The translations under genes and the position numbers were made by a program. Source: Hormoscilla sp. GUM202 (lineage in GTDB: Bacteria; Cyanobacteriota; Cyanobacteriia; Cyanobacteriales; Desertifilaceae). Taken from it: 64,000 bases of DNA. Where the stretch lies: positions 154,525 to 218,524 of the forward strand of contig RFFC02000008.1 in assembly GCA_005518205.2 (NCBI GenBank), in the 5' to 3' direction. This document shows positions 1 through 9,291 of this stretch, piece after piece. Within the stretch, counting starts at the first letter, position 1; the number at the start of each line of letters is the position of its first letter. Below the pieces are notes generated by a model. It did not search any database and was not told the origin of the DNA. It worked only from the letters and a program-made list of their open reading frames with translations.

Positions 1-2
1 AT

Positions 3-971
3 ATGCGCCTTTATCCCCCTAGGGGACAATATCAGCTAATGGTCACTCAGGCGTTACTCGCAGGAGAAGGTTTGCAAGCCCTCCGTTATCGCCAACTGCG
101 CGATCGCCTAGCAGCGGAAGGTTTATTTGACACCCAAAGAAAGCGGACTCTCCCCCCTCATCCCCAAACCATCGCAGTAGTCACCTCACCCCAAGCAGCA
201 GCCTGGGGTGATATCCAACGCACCCTCAGACGCCGCTATCCGGGTTTGCAAGTTTTATTCTCCCCCGCCGGAGTCCAGGGAACCCAAGCCGCCGCTGCCA
301 TTGTAGCAGCCATTAAGCGAGTAGAATTCGATGGCAGAGCCGAAGTGCTGATTCTCTCCCGGGGAGGAGGCGCAGTTGAAGACCTCGCCTGCTTTAATGA
401 CGAACGAGTCGTGAAGGCGATCGCCCATTGTCCCATCCCAGTCATAGCTGGCATTGGCCATCAGCGAGACGAGACCCTGGCAGACTTAGCAGCGGATGTT
501 TGCGTCTCCACTCCCACCGCCGCCGCCGTTCAAGCGGTACCAGAACTTGCTACCTTAGAAATAGAACATCTCGACAGGACTAACGCCTTAAAAACTGCCG
601 TCAAACATCAGCTAGAACAGCGGCAAATTAAACTACAACAGTTCCGTTCCCGACTGCGACGCCTACAACTCGATCGACTCTTGCAGCAAGAAACCGAAGC
701 CCTGACCTGGAAGCGTCGGCAGCTTGTACAACTAAGCGATCGGAAAATCCAGCAAGAAAGCCAACACTGCCAGCACCTGGGGCAAAAACTCGCAACCCTC
801 GACCCACACAACGTGCTGCAAAGAGGTTATGCTGTAGTCAGGCAACCTGATGGCACTATTGTCCGTGCATCCGCCCGCTTAACAGTTGGTTCCGAATTAC
901 AGATTCAGTTAGGTCAAGGTCAGGTTAAAGTCAAAATCACCGAAATAAAAGACGCAACTACAGATGTCTAA
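3..971 (+). CDS. xseA: Exodeoxyribonuclease VII large subunit, 5'-truncated by window edge
   Basis: Catalytic large subunit of exonuclease VII, which degrades single-stranded DNA from both ends in repair and recombination. Only about the last 320 residues are visible; the family is about 400-450 residues, so the OB-fold start lies before the window and the ATG at 3 is internal. Visible family motifs are '[15 protein letters not shown]' (about residue 118) and '[20 protein letters not shown]' (about 146), followed by the long helical coiled-coil region and a C-terminal 'LQRGYAVV' segment. It overlaps xseB by 8 bases, the usual xseAB arrangement. Confidence 0.96.
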   Translation: MRLYPPRGQYQLMVTQALLAGEGLQALRYRQLRDRLAAEGLFDTQRKRTLPPHPQTIAVVTSPQAAAWGDIQRTLRRRYPGLQVLFSPAGVQGTQAAAAIVAAIKRVEFDGRAEVLILSRGGGAVEDLACFNDERVVKAIAHCPIPVIAGIGHQRDETLADLAADVCVSTPTAAAVQAVPELATLEIEHLDRTNALKTAVKHQLEQRQIKLQQFRSRLRRLQLDRLLQQETEALTWKRRQLVQLSDRKIQQESQHCQHLGQKLATLDPHNVLQRGYAVVRQPDGTIVRASARLTVGSELQIQLGQGQVKVKITEIKDATTDV

Positions 972-1224
972 AGATATTCCCCAGGTTCTGTCGTCCGTAC
1001 CCGATGCAGTGCAACTGCCACCGGAATGGAACTATGAGGCAACTGTTGCCCAAGTTGAAACTATTATCTCGCAAATCGAAGCAGGTAAGCTAGAATTAGC
1101 AGATGTCTTCGATCGATTTGCCGATGCCATTAAATATCTACATCAATGCGAGAAATTTCTTGCAGAACGACGGCAACAAATGGATTTACTCATTGAAACC
1201 CTAACAGATGGACCCGAATTTTAA
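964..1224 (+). CDS. xseB: Exodeoxyribonuclease VII small subunit
   Basis: Small helical subunit that binds the C-terminal helices of XseA to form active exonuclease VII. The 86 residues match the family size. The signature is in '[20 protein letters not shown]' followed by '[20 protein letters not shown]', the two-helix hairpin. The N-terminal 23 residues are a variable leader. The start overlaps the end of xseA, implying translational coupling. Family and neighbour agree. Confidence 0.95.
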   Translation: MSKDIPQVLSSVPDAVQLPPEWNYEATVAQVETIISQIEAGKLELADVFDRFADAIKYLHQCEKFLAERRQQMDLLIETLTDGPEF

Positions 1225-1243
1225 TGCTTTGCAATTAGCACTT

Positions 1244-2443
1244 CTAGGCTATACTACCACGTTTGCGCGTTTCTTTGTAAGAAGTTCCCACATTTTTTAA
1301 GCCGGCTTTAATCATCTCTTGTTCCAGCAGGGCAAAGAAACGTGCCCGATCGCCCCCCCGCACCACCGCCTGATTGTGCGCTTCCGCCAAAACGACCGGA
1401 TAACCATAACCCTTTTGCACTTGGGCGATCGTCAGACTCAAAGCATTATCCAGCAATGTGGAATTTTCCGCGACCCAAGCGGGAAAATCAATCCTAGCTA
1501 TTTCATGACCGACATGGAGATAGCAGAAATAAATCTTCTGGGAACCATAATGCTCTAGAATTCGGGCAGAACTTTGCCACAAACAACTGCGTTGTCCGGG
1601 TTGCAGAAAAAACCCCCAGAAAGTAGTATCTCGTAAAGGATGAAAAACCTGGCAAGGCGCTTCATCGGCATTATTGCAATTTTTCGCGCAGTTGGGTTCC
1701 GGATAAGCACAACTTTGCAAGCGCAGAAAATTCAGCGCTTCACCACTACGAGAGGAACTCAGATAGCCGACGATCGGGATCCCCGCCTCTTGCAACTGAT
1801 TCCAAGCATTTAGGATCGGCGGTAGCAGGCGATCGCGTGCCGGAGTTGGCAACTGTTCCAGAAACCAGTAAATCAGGGAACCATCCACCATCGCCAAATT
1901 GGGGATATGCGATGCCGATTTTTCCGGAACGGTAGTTGCCAGCAGCATTGAACCTAATTCAGCGAGCATTACCGCCTCAGACACCGTGCGAACATAGCCC
2001 ATCCATTCCTCAGTTCTAATTCCCCACTGACGAGAAACATAAAGCTCTTCCGGGCGGTAGAACACCTCTGGTAAGCTATCTAAGAGAGGTTGTCGGTTCT
2101 GTCCGTAGTGCAATAGTACCCTACCGACATTAATCAGATAACAATAAGCAATTTCATGATGAGAAGGCGCGATCTGGGAGCCATCCGTAGCAATTACTGT
2201 CTGCACTTCTGGCGGGACATTCACCTCAACGCAAGTATCCAAAGGTTCGACAGGTAAAGCAGCATTAAATCCCAGGGCCTTGCGCCAACTCTGATGTTGC
2301 TGCACCAACAAGTCCTGTTTAACAGTAGCTTGCTCCCAGAGTTGATGAGCGATGTCTAAGCGTTTGCGACTCGCAGCAGCTTCTTGACTAAGATGCTGAC
2401 TGATGCCTTGCATTTGCCGCGCTAGTTTCATTAAATCCAGCAT
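1244..2443 (-). CDS. NurA-domain protein (putative DNA repair nuclease)
   Basis: About 399 residues. The motif 'VIATDGSQIAPSHHEIAYCY' with a later 'MVDGSLIYW' matches the NurA nuclease fold, in which Asp residues of the DGS motifs bind Mn. NurA works with HerA in archaeal end resection; in cyanobacteria the family is common and its role is not established. The frame stays open to 2536, but I start at ATG 2443 ('MLDLMKLARQMQ') because the upstream residues are encoded by a dispersed palindromic repeat. It ends 20 bases after xseB, convergent with it. Confidence 0.8.
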   Translation of the reverse strand: MLDLMKLARQMQGISQHLSQEAAASRKRLDIAHQLWEQATVKQDLLVQQHQSWRKALGFNAALPVEPLDTCVEVNVPPEVQTVIATDGSQIAPSHHEIAYCYLINVGRVLLHYGQNRQPLLDSLPEVFYRPEELYVSRQWGIRTEEWMGYVRTVSEAVMLAELGSMLLATTVPEKSASHIPNLAMVDGSLIYWFLEQLPTPARDRLLPPILNAWNQLQEAGIPIVGYLSSSRSGEALNFLRLQSCAYPEPNCAKNCNNADEAPCQVFHPLRDTTFWGFFLQPGQRSCLWQSSARILEHYGSQKIYFCYLHVGHEIARIDFPAWVAENSTLLDNALSLTIAQVQKGYGYPVVLAEAHNQAVVRGGDRARFFALLEQEMIKAGLKNVGTSYKETRKRGSIA

Positions 2444-3876
2444 AAACAAACCTAATTTAGGATCTGTACTGCTACCACCGACCACCCTCGTTCCCAGGCT
2501 CAACCCAAGTCCAGACCCACATTTTTCCTTCACCACCGACTACCCTCGTTCTCAGGCTCTGCCGGCTCTGCCTGGGAACGAGCTTTCGAGGCAGAGCCTC
2601 CAATATTCCCACCTGGTAAGCACTCAGGGTCTTGCGTAGAAATAAAGTACCGGTCAATCAAGCTGTACTCAAGAAATAGCTTTACCTGATTGGTACATTA
2701 GTAAACCGCAAGTCCCTTAGCTATTTAGCTATAAGTAGTTGTGCAAAATTATTTTTAGATTTCTGGTAGGGGGCGATCGCACAGGAAAATTCTGGCTCTC
2801 CAGCCCTATAATAAGGCTTTCAGGGATTGAAATTATCCTAAATTGGCTAAGAAAAATATTCAAATAATTTTGCCTATGTACTTAACAGTTGGCTAATAAA
2901 GCAGGACTGGTGATTACGATCACAAATAAAAATGAGTTCAAACACAGTTGCTCACCTAGTAGCTGAGCCATATTAGTAGAGACACAGCAATCTGAGGGAC
3001 TGCGTTCAACAACCCAGCTTCCCGAAGGACTGTAGCTGGTTCTGTTATTAACCGGTGATAGAAGCCGCTATAGAGCTATGTCTTGGCGATCGGTTTGGAC
3101 ACAGTATTGCCCGTTTTTTGTAGTTTAGTCATTTTTGGGCTCTTGTGAATGGTTTTAATCGGTCGGGGATTTTGAGATTCCTATGATTTCGAGTCAGAGT
3201 CTCTCCAAAGAATCCCGCTGTCAGTAATCACCGGTTTGGGTAAAACGCAGTGGTGAAGTTACAGATAACGTGTGGGAACGTTACTTGTAACTCTGCCGAG
3301 GCACCCCAACCAATTTATTTATTTCTACTTAAATATATTGTAACTATATTTCCGAATTTCCGAATAAAACTTCAGGTAGAAGTGAAAATACACAATTCTT
3401 AACGGTCGTATCCTATTGTTGGGGAAGAAGCCTCCATCGATGATGATGAAACCCCTAAATTTCCCTTAAAAAGGAAGTGGGGGCGACGCCTAGGCTGTTC
3501 ACTTTGTGGGATGATCCGGGGAAAAACTTCATGCAGTTTTTGTGTGAGGGGATGAGATAGTGGATCGCTTGCTATATCTAGATTCTGGGCGATCAAGTCC
3601 ATCGCGATCCCGGCGTGAACGATCGGGGCCGAAAAAGCCTCAAAATAAACACCCTAGGCGACGCCCCTCTCCCGCTCCGAAACCATTTGCTATTTCTTGA
3701 ATACAGCAAGTTGTACTGGTACTTTATCTTCGCGCAAGTCCCTAAAGGGCTTAGGTCGAACCTTCTCTCTAGGCGCTTTAGCGCCTGGGAAGCACTCTTC
3801 GTGCTTAGGTCGAACCTTCTCTCTAGGCGCTAAAGCGCCCGGGAAGCACTCTTCGTGCTTAGGTCGAACCTTCTCT
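2444..3876. other. Gene-free 1.4 kb region rich in repeats
   Basis: No convincing ORF. It contains a dispersed 'GTTCCCAGGC / GCAGAGCC' palindromic repeat (about 2480-2620), a short match to the ISAzo13 terminal sequence seen at 60.3 kb (about 2706-2719), a MITE (2732-2884), an unassigned stretch with local stems (2940-3300) and a 54-bp tandem repeat (3750-3881). Short ORFs here look like chance frames. Confidence 0.6.
2732..2884. mobile_element. MITE-like element, family A copy 1
   Basis: About 153 bp bounded by imperfect inverted ends: 5' TAAGTAGTTGTGCAAAATTA, and the reverse complement of the right end reads TAAGTACATAGGCAAAATTA. The same ends bound a 96-bp element at 61569-61664. No ORF lies inside, so it needs a transposase in trans. 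The shared termini at two distant sites are seen directly; the MITE label is inference. Confidence 0.6.
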
Positions 3877-3881
3877 CTAAG
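3750..3881. repeat. 54-bp tandem repeat, about 2.4 copies
   Basis: Units begin at 3750, 3804 and 3858, each starting CTTAGGTCGAACCTTCTCTC. Each full unit carries a palindrome AGGCGCTTTAGCGCCT (AGGCGCTAAAGCGCCC in unit 2). The array touches the 3' end of the HAD gene on the minus strand, so the palindromes could act in its transcript end. It is not CRISPR: the units abut with no unique spacers. Confidence 0.8.
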
Positions 3882-4659
3882 GCCACGCAGAGAAATCTTG
3901 CACGAACTGTTCTAGTGACAGCAGCCGCATGCGCTCCCGATCGCGGACCCATTCTCGCTCCGAAGATGTATTATAGCCCCAATCCGCTAGATACAGCCTC
4001 ACTGGCTCTAAGTCTGGCTGCTGTTGCACCAATTGTAAAGTTTTCAGCCGGTCTTCTATAAACCAGATGTTCTCGACCGATCCTCCCAATTCTCGCAGAA
4101 TTTCATACTTAGGACGTTTGCAGCCTTTGCCATAAATTTTACCTTCGGAAAACTCTATCCCTTGTTGCTGCAACAGCTTTCTGACAAAGCGTTCCTCTTT
4201 CGTGGTGATTATCACCGGCTCTACCGGACTCTCAAAGAGCGATCGCACTCTTTCGAGTACTCCCGGATAGAACCGATGGTACCCCAGCCAGTTAGCTAAA
4301 TCTGTAGATATCCATCGATCGCGCTGTTTGTCCAGTAGGGGTCCCAACTCTGCCGCTTGGAGATTTTCTGTCTTCAACAGTTGCTGGGCGATCGCCGGCC
4401 AACCGAGCAAAATCTCCTCTTCCGGAACACCTTGGAGAATAGCCCGTAGCAGCAAAGGCATTTCCCATCCCGTTTCGATTACCGGTCGCAGGCGATAGAA
4501 CACCGGCGCTATCTGCTCGGGAGGATCCTGACTGGCTGGCTGCCATACTTGACAATAAGTGCGCCAAGTCGTCAGAAAATACTCTTGCAGCCCGTCACAG
4601 AGGACACCGTCAAAATCGAGGGCGAGGATAGTAGGGGCGGTTTCAGGCATAGTTTTCAC
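3877..4659 (-). CDS. HAD-superfamily hydrolase
   Basis: About 260 residues. N-terminal motif I 'LALDFDGVLCDG' supplies the nucleophile Asp and acid Asp; 'VIITTKEE' is motif II (Thr) and the Lys motif III is near 'LLQQQGIEF'; 'NIWFIEDRLKTL' is motif IV (Glu-Asp). An alpha-helical cap lies between motifs I and II. Substrate cannot be read; phosphatase or phosphoglycolate-type activity is plausible. The first start is GTG at 4659, with an in-frame ATG at 4650 that may be the true start. The 3' end lies at the border of the 54-bp repeat array. Confidence 0.8.
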   Translation of the reverse strand: MKTMPETAPTILALDFDGVLCDGLQEYFLTTWRTYCQVWQPASQDPPEQIAPVFYRLRPVIETGWEMPLLLRAILQGVPEEEILLGWPAIAQQLLKTENLQAAELGPLLDKQRDRWISTDLANWLGYHRFYPGVLERVRSLFESPVEPVIITTKEERFVRKLLQQQGIEFSEGKIYGKGCKRPKYEILRELGGSVENIWFIEDRLKTLQLVQQQPDLEPVRLYLADWGYNTSSEREWVRDRERMRLLSLEQFVQDFSAWP

Positions 4660-4715
4660 ATCGCTACTGGATCATTATCCCATCCAGAGGACTATGCTAG
4701 CCATCACCTGTTCAA

Positions 4716-4787
4716 CTGGGGTGCTAGGATTCGAACCTAGGAATGGCGGGACCAAAACCCGCTGCCTTACCGCTTGGCTACACCCCA
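4716..4787 (-). tRNA. trnQ-UUG: tRNA-Gln (anticodon UUG)
   Basis: On the minus strand a 72-nt cloverleaf starts TGGGGTG and ends CACCCCA plus discriminator G. The anticodon arm CGGG-TTTTGGT-CCCG shows TTG, and the T arm is CTAGGTTCGAATCCTAG. A UGGGG acceptor with discriminator G is typical of glutamine tRNA. No CCA is encoded. Confidence 0.96.
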
Positions 4788-5172
4788 ATTCGCTTCTTTT
4801 GATATCATAACCTTAAGAGCCTGGTAATTGTCAAGTCTATTTTCCATTTTTTTTGAAAGTTTTTTCCCGACATCCGCCAAACCCTTACCATATGGGCGTT
4901 CTAGAGAATTAATTTTTTTTGTTTACCTCCGGGGGAGCTGTCTATTTCTCCGGTGGCCGAGCGCGACCGGTGCGTTGGTACAGTAGTCTTGAAGAGCAGG
5001 TGCGAGCGTTGACTAACCCGGCCTTGAACCAGTATAAACTCTCGAAGCCATTGGTTATGGACAGCGCTTACCAGGCTGCCCCAGCCTCGCCCGCAAATCT
5101 GAAATCCACTTTCCCATTTACACTTATTCAAAAGGGCCGGCCATGTCCGTCCCAAATCCGATGGAGGAAAAG
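4788..5172. other. Leader region of the response-regulator gene
   Basis: About 385 bases between tRNA-Gln and the response regulator with no ORF I would call. It holds two T-rich runs near 4850 and 4915, a CTCCGGGGGAG-type small palindrome near 4928, and the promoter listed at 5009-5038. The leader after that promoter would be about 130 nt. Confidence 0.5.
5009..5038 (+). promoter_or_regulatory. Putative sigma-70-type promoter for the response regulator
   Basis: TTGACT (5009-5014) and TATAAA (5033-5038) are separated by 18 bp, a near-consensus group 1 sigma promoter. The predicted transcript start is near 5045, about 125 nt before the chosen start codon. Confidence 0.55.
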
Positions 5173-5586
5173 ATGTCTTCCAGTTTGACTGATGTACCCA
5201 CAATCCTGACAGTCGATGACAGCGAGATCATGCAAAAATTGATCCAACGCTATTTAGGCAGCGACTATCGGGTACTGGTGGCTAGCAATGCTGTCGATGC
5301 TCTGGCCTTGATTTACCACGAACCCATCGACCTTGTCCTGCTGGACGTTTCCATGCCAGGAATTGATGGTCTCGAACTTTGCCGCACCGTGCGCAGTATC
5401 CCCCAGTTTCAGCATCTGGCCATTATCATGGTCACAGCCCGAGATAGCCCCTTTGATAAAGTGCAAGGGCGTCTTGCTGGTGCCACCGAATATTTAACCA
5501 AGCCCTTTGAGGCCGAGCAACTGCTTCAGGTTGTGGGCAAATTTGCCCCGCCCTCACGAACTGCTGCCGAGGGCGTTGATAACTGA
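5173..5586 (+). CDS. Single-domain response regulator (CheY/PilG-like receiver)
   Basis: 137-residue receiver domain without an output domain, so it acts by binding partners, as in chemotaxis or pilus-control phosphorelays. All receiver residues are present: acidic pair in 'LTVDDSEIM' (15-16), phosphoacceptor Asp58 in 'LVLLDVSMPGIDG', Thr88 in 'IIMVTAR', Lys110 in 'YLTKPFEAE'. Possible ATGs are 5143, 5161 and 5173; I choose 5173 because GGAGG lies 5 bases before it. No kinase gene is adjacent, so the partner is unknown. Confidence 0.88.
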   Translation: MSSSLTDVPTILTVDDSEIMQKLIQRYLGSDYRVLVASNAVDALALIYHEPIDLVLLDVSMPGIDGLELCRTVRSIPQFQHLAIIMVTARDSPFDKVQGRLAGATEYLTKPFEAEQLLQVVGKFAPPSRTAAEGVDN

Positions 5587-5638
5587 ATCACCCATTGCAT
5601 ATCCTTGGGATCGGTATCTGTAATCCACCGATCGGGCA

Positions 5639-5667
5639 GTGGTGAGAAGTCAATTTTATCTTACCAC
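5639..5667. terminator. Hairpin between convergent genes
   Basis: A nine-pair stem GTGGTGAGA / TCTTACCAC with an 11-nt A/T-rich loop lies between the converging response-regulator and RRM genes. It could serve both as a shared terminator. No long T run follows, so confidence is moderate. Confidence 0.45.
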
Positions 5668-5700
5668 TCCCCAACTTGGGTCATGCTAATTCGGGCAGCT

Positions 5701-6240
5701 CTAAGTAGAGGTCGTTTGTGCTGCCAACATTTTCTTGAGTGTCTCCAGTTCGTTTGCCCAGCGCGGATCCGGCTGAATGTCATTGGCACTAGAAGCAGCA
5801 GCAGCGCTCGCGTTACCTGAGCGACGAGACTTATTATTATTTTTGCGACTGCTGCGCCCGCCACCGCTAGGAGCCGGACGGCTGCTGGCGGTTGCCGTTC
5901 CTACCGTTCCGGAAACATCGGACGGCGAGCCGCCGCCTTTAGCTTCTTTACCTTCTGTGCCTTCTTTACCTTCTTTACCTTCTTTACCTTTTTGACGCGG
6001 CAATGCCTTTTCAATCTTCAGGGTGCTGTCTTTGAACACATAGCCGTTGAACTTCTCAATAATTTCGTCAGCCTTTTCGTCCGTTTGGACTGTGACAAAA
6101 CCGAAACCACGACATTTCCCTGTTTTCCGATCGGTGATCACCTTCGTAGTCACTGAGTCACCCTCCTCCGCAAAGACCTCTGCTAGCTCTTTGCGCTCTA
6201 TTTCTTTGGGCAGATTCCCTACATACAGACGAATGGACAT
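5701..6240 (-). CDS. RRM-type RNA-binding protein (cyanobacterial Rbp)
   Basis: 179 residues. One N-terminal RNA recognition motif, residues 1-80, with RNP2 'LYVGNLPKEI' and RNP1 'CRGFGFVTV'. Next comes a low-complexity 'KEGKEGKEGTEGKE' segment (about 90-105), then a Gly/Ser/Asn/Arg-rich linker and a conserved-looking tail 'DPRWANELETLKKMLA'. Cyanobacterial Rbp proteins are often cold-induced and bind U-rich RNA; some help place mRNA near thylakoids (family knowledge). ATG 6240 is chosen because the RRM starts at once; the longer frame to 6324 adds non-family residues. The 9-bp repeated KEG coding is prone to length change. Confidence 0.92.
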   Translation of the reverse strand: MSIRLYVGNLPKEIERKELAEVFAEEGDSVTTKVITDRKTGKCRGFGFVTVQTDEKADEIIEKFNGYVFKDSTLKIEKALPRQKGKEGKEGKEGTEGKEAKGGGSPSDVSGTVGTATASSRPAPSGGGRSSRKNNNKSRRSGNASAAAASSANDIQPDPRWANELETLKKMLAAQTTST

Positions 6241-6816
6241 AATTCCTCCAATCTCTTTCGTTTGACATTTTGAACTATGGCACTGCTTTACTACCCAGTC
6301 AAATGGGTAGTGACCAAGACACAATGCCTAATTTTTCTAGAATAGACAAATAACACACCTCTATCTTTTCTTTTACCAAGACAATCCTGCTTTTATTGCT
6401 CTGGGCCGGAACCTCACCCCTCCTACCGCACTCTTTGCCCGATCGGGCGATCGCACACCACCTAACTCCCCATTTCTAATACCAACCATGCTTTAAGTTA
6501 TCATGTCCTACTTTATTAGATCCCTGGGACTACCAACTACCTGTCGAAAAAACTTTTTTTTTACATCTTCTCTACTATTGACAAAAACTACTATTCATCT
6601 GTTCGATACTTACAGCTCCACAAAAAAACAGCCGCAGTCAGGGGCTGGTAGGGAAAGGGGGTATTGGCAGTCATAAAACATGAGTTGCACCATCCATCGG
6701 GCAGTTTACTACATAAATGGGAAAAACGATGACCGGGTCTTGGCTGGGGATTATGTAATGAAACTTAACATCTTTTTCTCGCTTGAGCAATTTTTCTTAA
6801 CATTTTCCCTCAGATC
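6241..6816. other. Divergence-free gap with rbp leader and a terminator
   Basis: 576 bases without an ORF. The part next to rbp is its leader and contains the palindrome CTACCCAGTCAAATGGGTAG (about 6290-6309), which could be a cold- or protein-responsive hairpin (inference). The part near 6622-6647 holds a minus-strand terminator for the M48-like gene. The remainder is A/T-rich with no recognised signal. Confidence 0.5.
6622..6647 (-). terminator. Rho-independent terminator after the M48-like gene
   Basis: Read on the minus strand: stem CAGCC / GGCTG with a 9-nt loop followed by seven T residues. It is about 170 nt beyond the stop of the minus-strand M48-like gene, with no gene between. Confidence 0.6.
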
Positions 6817-9291
6817 CTAAGTTTGCCAGATCAGGTATGAGCCCCACACTCCAGCCGCAAAAGCGATAATGGTCAGCCAGATGGGTAGATAACTGTGACT
6901 GGTTCTGTTCGCTCTGGTGCCTAGGGTTTCCAGGTCGAGCCAGACTATGGCCCCCCGGCGCAACCAGCCCGTTGCGGTGACTGATTGACCGATAAAATCC
7001 CGGGGACGCAGTCCCCTACCATTCCATAAATCCCCTATGGGACCCAGGGGGGAGATGTAGTGTAACTTCACATCTAAACTGCCCGTTTGCAGAATTAAAT
7101 CCTGTCCTAACCCGTTACTCAGGCCGCGACGCCCCAATAGTTTACCTTGCAAGCAGCAGGTTTTGCTATCTGCCGGTAGGGCTTGGCTATTGGCGATCGC
7201 CTCTGTTAAATTCACTTCGGTTAAAGCAGTGCGTCGTTTAACATCTGGGAAATAGCCATTGAGCAGCACCAAGATGCTGATGCTGAAACTAATCAGCAGG
7301 CAAGCAGCAATTAGGTCGCCTCTTTGATCTTGAGACAGCCACACTAAATTACCAATATACATGAAATAGGCGATTTTTCCAATCAGCCACAGAAAAATTC
7401 TCAATCCTAGACCCAGCACTAAGCTAATTATCAAGGCAGTTTGCAGCAGTGGCAAGCGCTTGTAACTGTTCAATATTAAGGATACAGTCGATTTCAGGGT
7501 ATCCCTGATGTATGCCCTCGATAGCTTCGGACTGCCCAACTTTTGTGGGAGTTCTGGTAAATCCAGTTCTGTTTCTAGACCCCAGTAGCGGGCGTAGTGG
7601 GCGAGTCGTTGCAGTCTTACTCCCATCAGGGTTGGTCCGGTGCCCCACGTCAACCACCAACTGTAAGGATTAACCCTATCCCACGACCAGATAGCATCTG
7701 CTAGCCAGTTACAAATAGCCTGACTATACCCTACAGGCATGAGTAAATCAAAACTTTCTGTTAAAAAGCTGGTTGACTTGGTTTTCTGGATATCATCTGT
7801 AATGCCGAGCGCAAATTTCAGCAAGGCGCGGGTGAGAGCATTGGGGTTGCCCGTCGTTGCCACAGAGCCAGCGTCGCTATAAAGTAGCCGCTGCCGCGAC
7901 AACCACAGCAGGGGCAAGCTCAGTAGCCAATAGCAGCCGTAACTGAGATTAGCCACCAGTGCCGCTACCGTTCGGAATAAAGATTCTAGCAATGGTCTTT
8001 CTATTCGGTCTGAGGCATACTCTCCCCATTTTGCCACTTGCCAATAGAGGATGTAAGGAATTTGCAGCACCAATACCCCTACGGACATGACCAGAAAATC
8101 CCAGTTGACAATTTGCGCTAACTGTGCTGCATAGATACTGGCAATTTCGTCATCTCCTAGTTGCTCCAATAGTCCCTCACTAACTACAATCCGGGCAGTC
8201 ATCGATAAATTTCCGTATGTAATTGCCACGGGTGTGGAGGTGGGTAAAATGCCTAACTGGGGCCGTCTCAGTTGTCGTCGCTGACGGCAAAATCTTTGCA
8301 TTACTTTGGCTGCATCTGGACTGCGATCGCGCAGCTGGGCGTGAGTCATTGGTTCGAGACCGTGAAAGAATCTCAGCAGCCCATCCATTAACCAGGGAGA
8401 CAAGACTAGCACGATCGCCAAGGTGAGAAAGACAAACTGGGTGGGATCGCGATCGAACGAGTCAATGGGTCGCAACAACGGCAGTAAGGCTAAGATTTTG
8501 TTGATTGTGACCTCGGCAAATCTGAGTACGGCACGACTCCACCAAAAGAAGGCGATCGCAGTTACCCCCTGTAGCACCCACAACGGCCTGATATCAGAGA
8601 CCAAACCCGGCCCGACCGGCAACGGTCCCCACTGCTTGGCCCTTGGTGCCTGGCGCCACTCACGTTCTTCTACTATTTTCCTCGTTGGAACTTCGGGAGT
8701 TGTCTGGGTTAAGGCTGCTGGGGCCTCAATCTCGGAAGCTATAGGCAGTGGTGGATCTATTTTATCTGATGATGACTCTGCCAGAGTATTTTTAGGGGAA
8801 CTCTTACCTTTGCTCGCTCTCGCCCCGGAAAAATCGGTTTCATCCGGGGGGACGGATGGCAACTTTCGCCGGAAACGCTTCTGACTCTTTGGTGGCCTAG
8901 TCCCCTTGGGGACAAAACCGGTGGGTTCTCCGGACAAAGGAACGAAACCTGTGGGGTCTGCTGCTGGGGTTGATGGTACCGCAGTGGATGGCTGACGATC
9001 GCTCAAATCCGCTAGAGTTTTTACAGCCCAGTTTTTCACTTTGCCATTACTGCTTTGGCTGAGGGCCTGACAGATGGCGATCGCCTTTTCGGGCTGACCC
9101 GTGTCACGGTAAGCCAATACTAGACCTGTCTGGGCTTTGGTGATGTTGCGTTCGCGCAGCGGCTGCGCAGCAGCATCGTCAAGTTCCAACTCACAGACAG
9201 CTTCTAGGTGGGCGATCGCGTTCTGGTAATCTGATTGCTTGAGGGCGGCTAAACCTGCCTCAAGAGATGGGTTGTCCGGGATAGATGGCAT
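6817..9291 (-). CDS. M48-peptidase-like membrane protein with degenerate zinc site
   Basis: 824 residues from ATG 9291. N-terminal TPR-like helices (about 10-100, 'LEAGLAALKQSDYQNAIAHL'), a Ser/Pro-rich linker with repeated 'PTGFVP', then membrane segments (about 238-265 and 287-305) and an M48/HtpX-type domain recognised by 'ITYGNLSMTARIVVSEGLLE' and 'DDEIASIYAAQLAQIVNWD'. In active members the latter reads HExxH; here the positions are Ala389, Gln390 and Gln393, so zinc hydrolysis is not expected. More membrane helices follow, including the C-terminus. Probably a non-catalytic paralogue of cyanobacterial HtpX-like proteins. The frame extends to TTG 9543, but those residues look non-native. 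Confidence 0.75.
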   Translation of the reverse strand: MPSIPDNPSLEAGLAALKQSDYQNAIAHLEAVCELELDDAAAQPLRERNITKAQTGLVLAYRDTGQPEKAIAICQALSQSSNGKVKNWAVKTLADLSDRQPSTAVPSTPAADPTGFVPLSGEPTGFVPKGTRPPKSQKRFRRKLPSVPPDETDFSGARASKGKSSPKNTLAESSSDKIDPPLPIASEIEAPAALTQTTPEVPTRKIVEEREWRQAPRAKQWGPLPVGPGLVSDIRPLWVLQGVTAIAFFWWSRAVLRFAEVTINKILALLPLLRPIDSFDRDPTQFVFLTLAIVLVLSPWLMDGLLRFFHGLEPMTHAQLRDRSPDAAKVMQRFCRQRRQLRRPQLGILPTSTPVAITYGNLSMTARIVVSEGLLEQLGDDEIASIYAAQLAQIVNWDFLVMSVGVLVLQIPYILYWQVAKWGEYASDRIERPLLESLFRTVAALVANLSYGCYWLLSLPLLWLSRQRLLYSDAGSVATTGNPNALTRALLKFALGITDDIQKTKSTSFLTESFDLLMPVGYSQAICNWLADAIWSWDRVNPYSWWLTWGTGPTLMGVRLQRLAHYARYWGLETELDLPELPQKLGSPKLSRAYIRDTLKSTVSLILNSYKRLPLLQTALIISLVLGLGLRIFLWLIGKIAYFMYIGNLVWLSQDQRGDLIAACLLISFSISILVLLNGYFPDVKRRTALTEVNLTEAIANSQALPADSKTCCLQGKLLGRRGLSNGLGQDLILQTGSLDVKLHYISPLGPIGDLWNGRGLRPRDFIGQSVTATGWLRRGAIVWLDLETLGTRANRTSHSYLPIWLTIIAFAAGVWGSYLIWQT

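Noticed and set aside
2960..3080. Glutamine (glnA-type) riboswitch, because of CGTTCA and GAAGGAC
   Set aside because: The order and the core GGACGGAAGTAGG motif are missing, and no nitrogen gene follows.
3399..3602. 67-codon minus-strand ORF
   Set aside because: No ribosome-binding site, no family, and it lies in a degraded repeat-rich region.
3750..3881. CRISPR array
   Set aside because: The 54-bp units abut one another, contain palindromes and have no unique spacers; no cas genes are near.
8423..8884. 153-codon plus-strand ORF
   Set aside because: It lies entirely opposite the M48-like gene and encodes no recognisable motif; antisense shadow.
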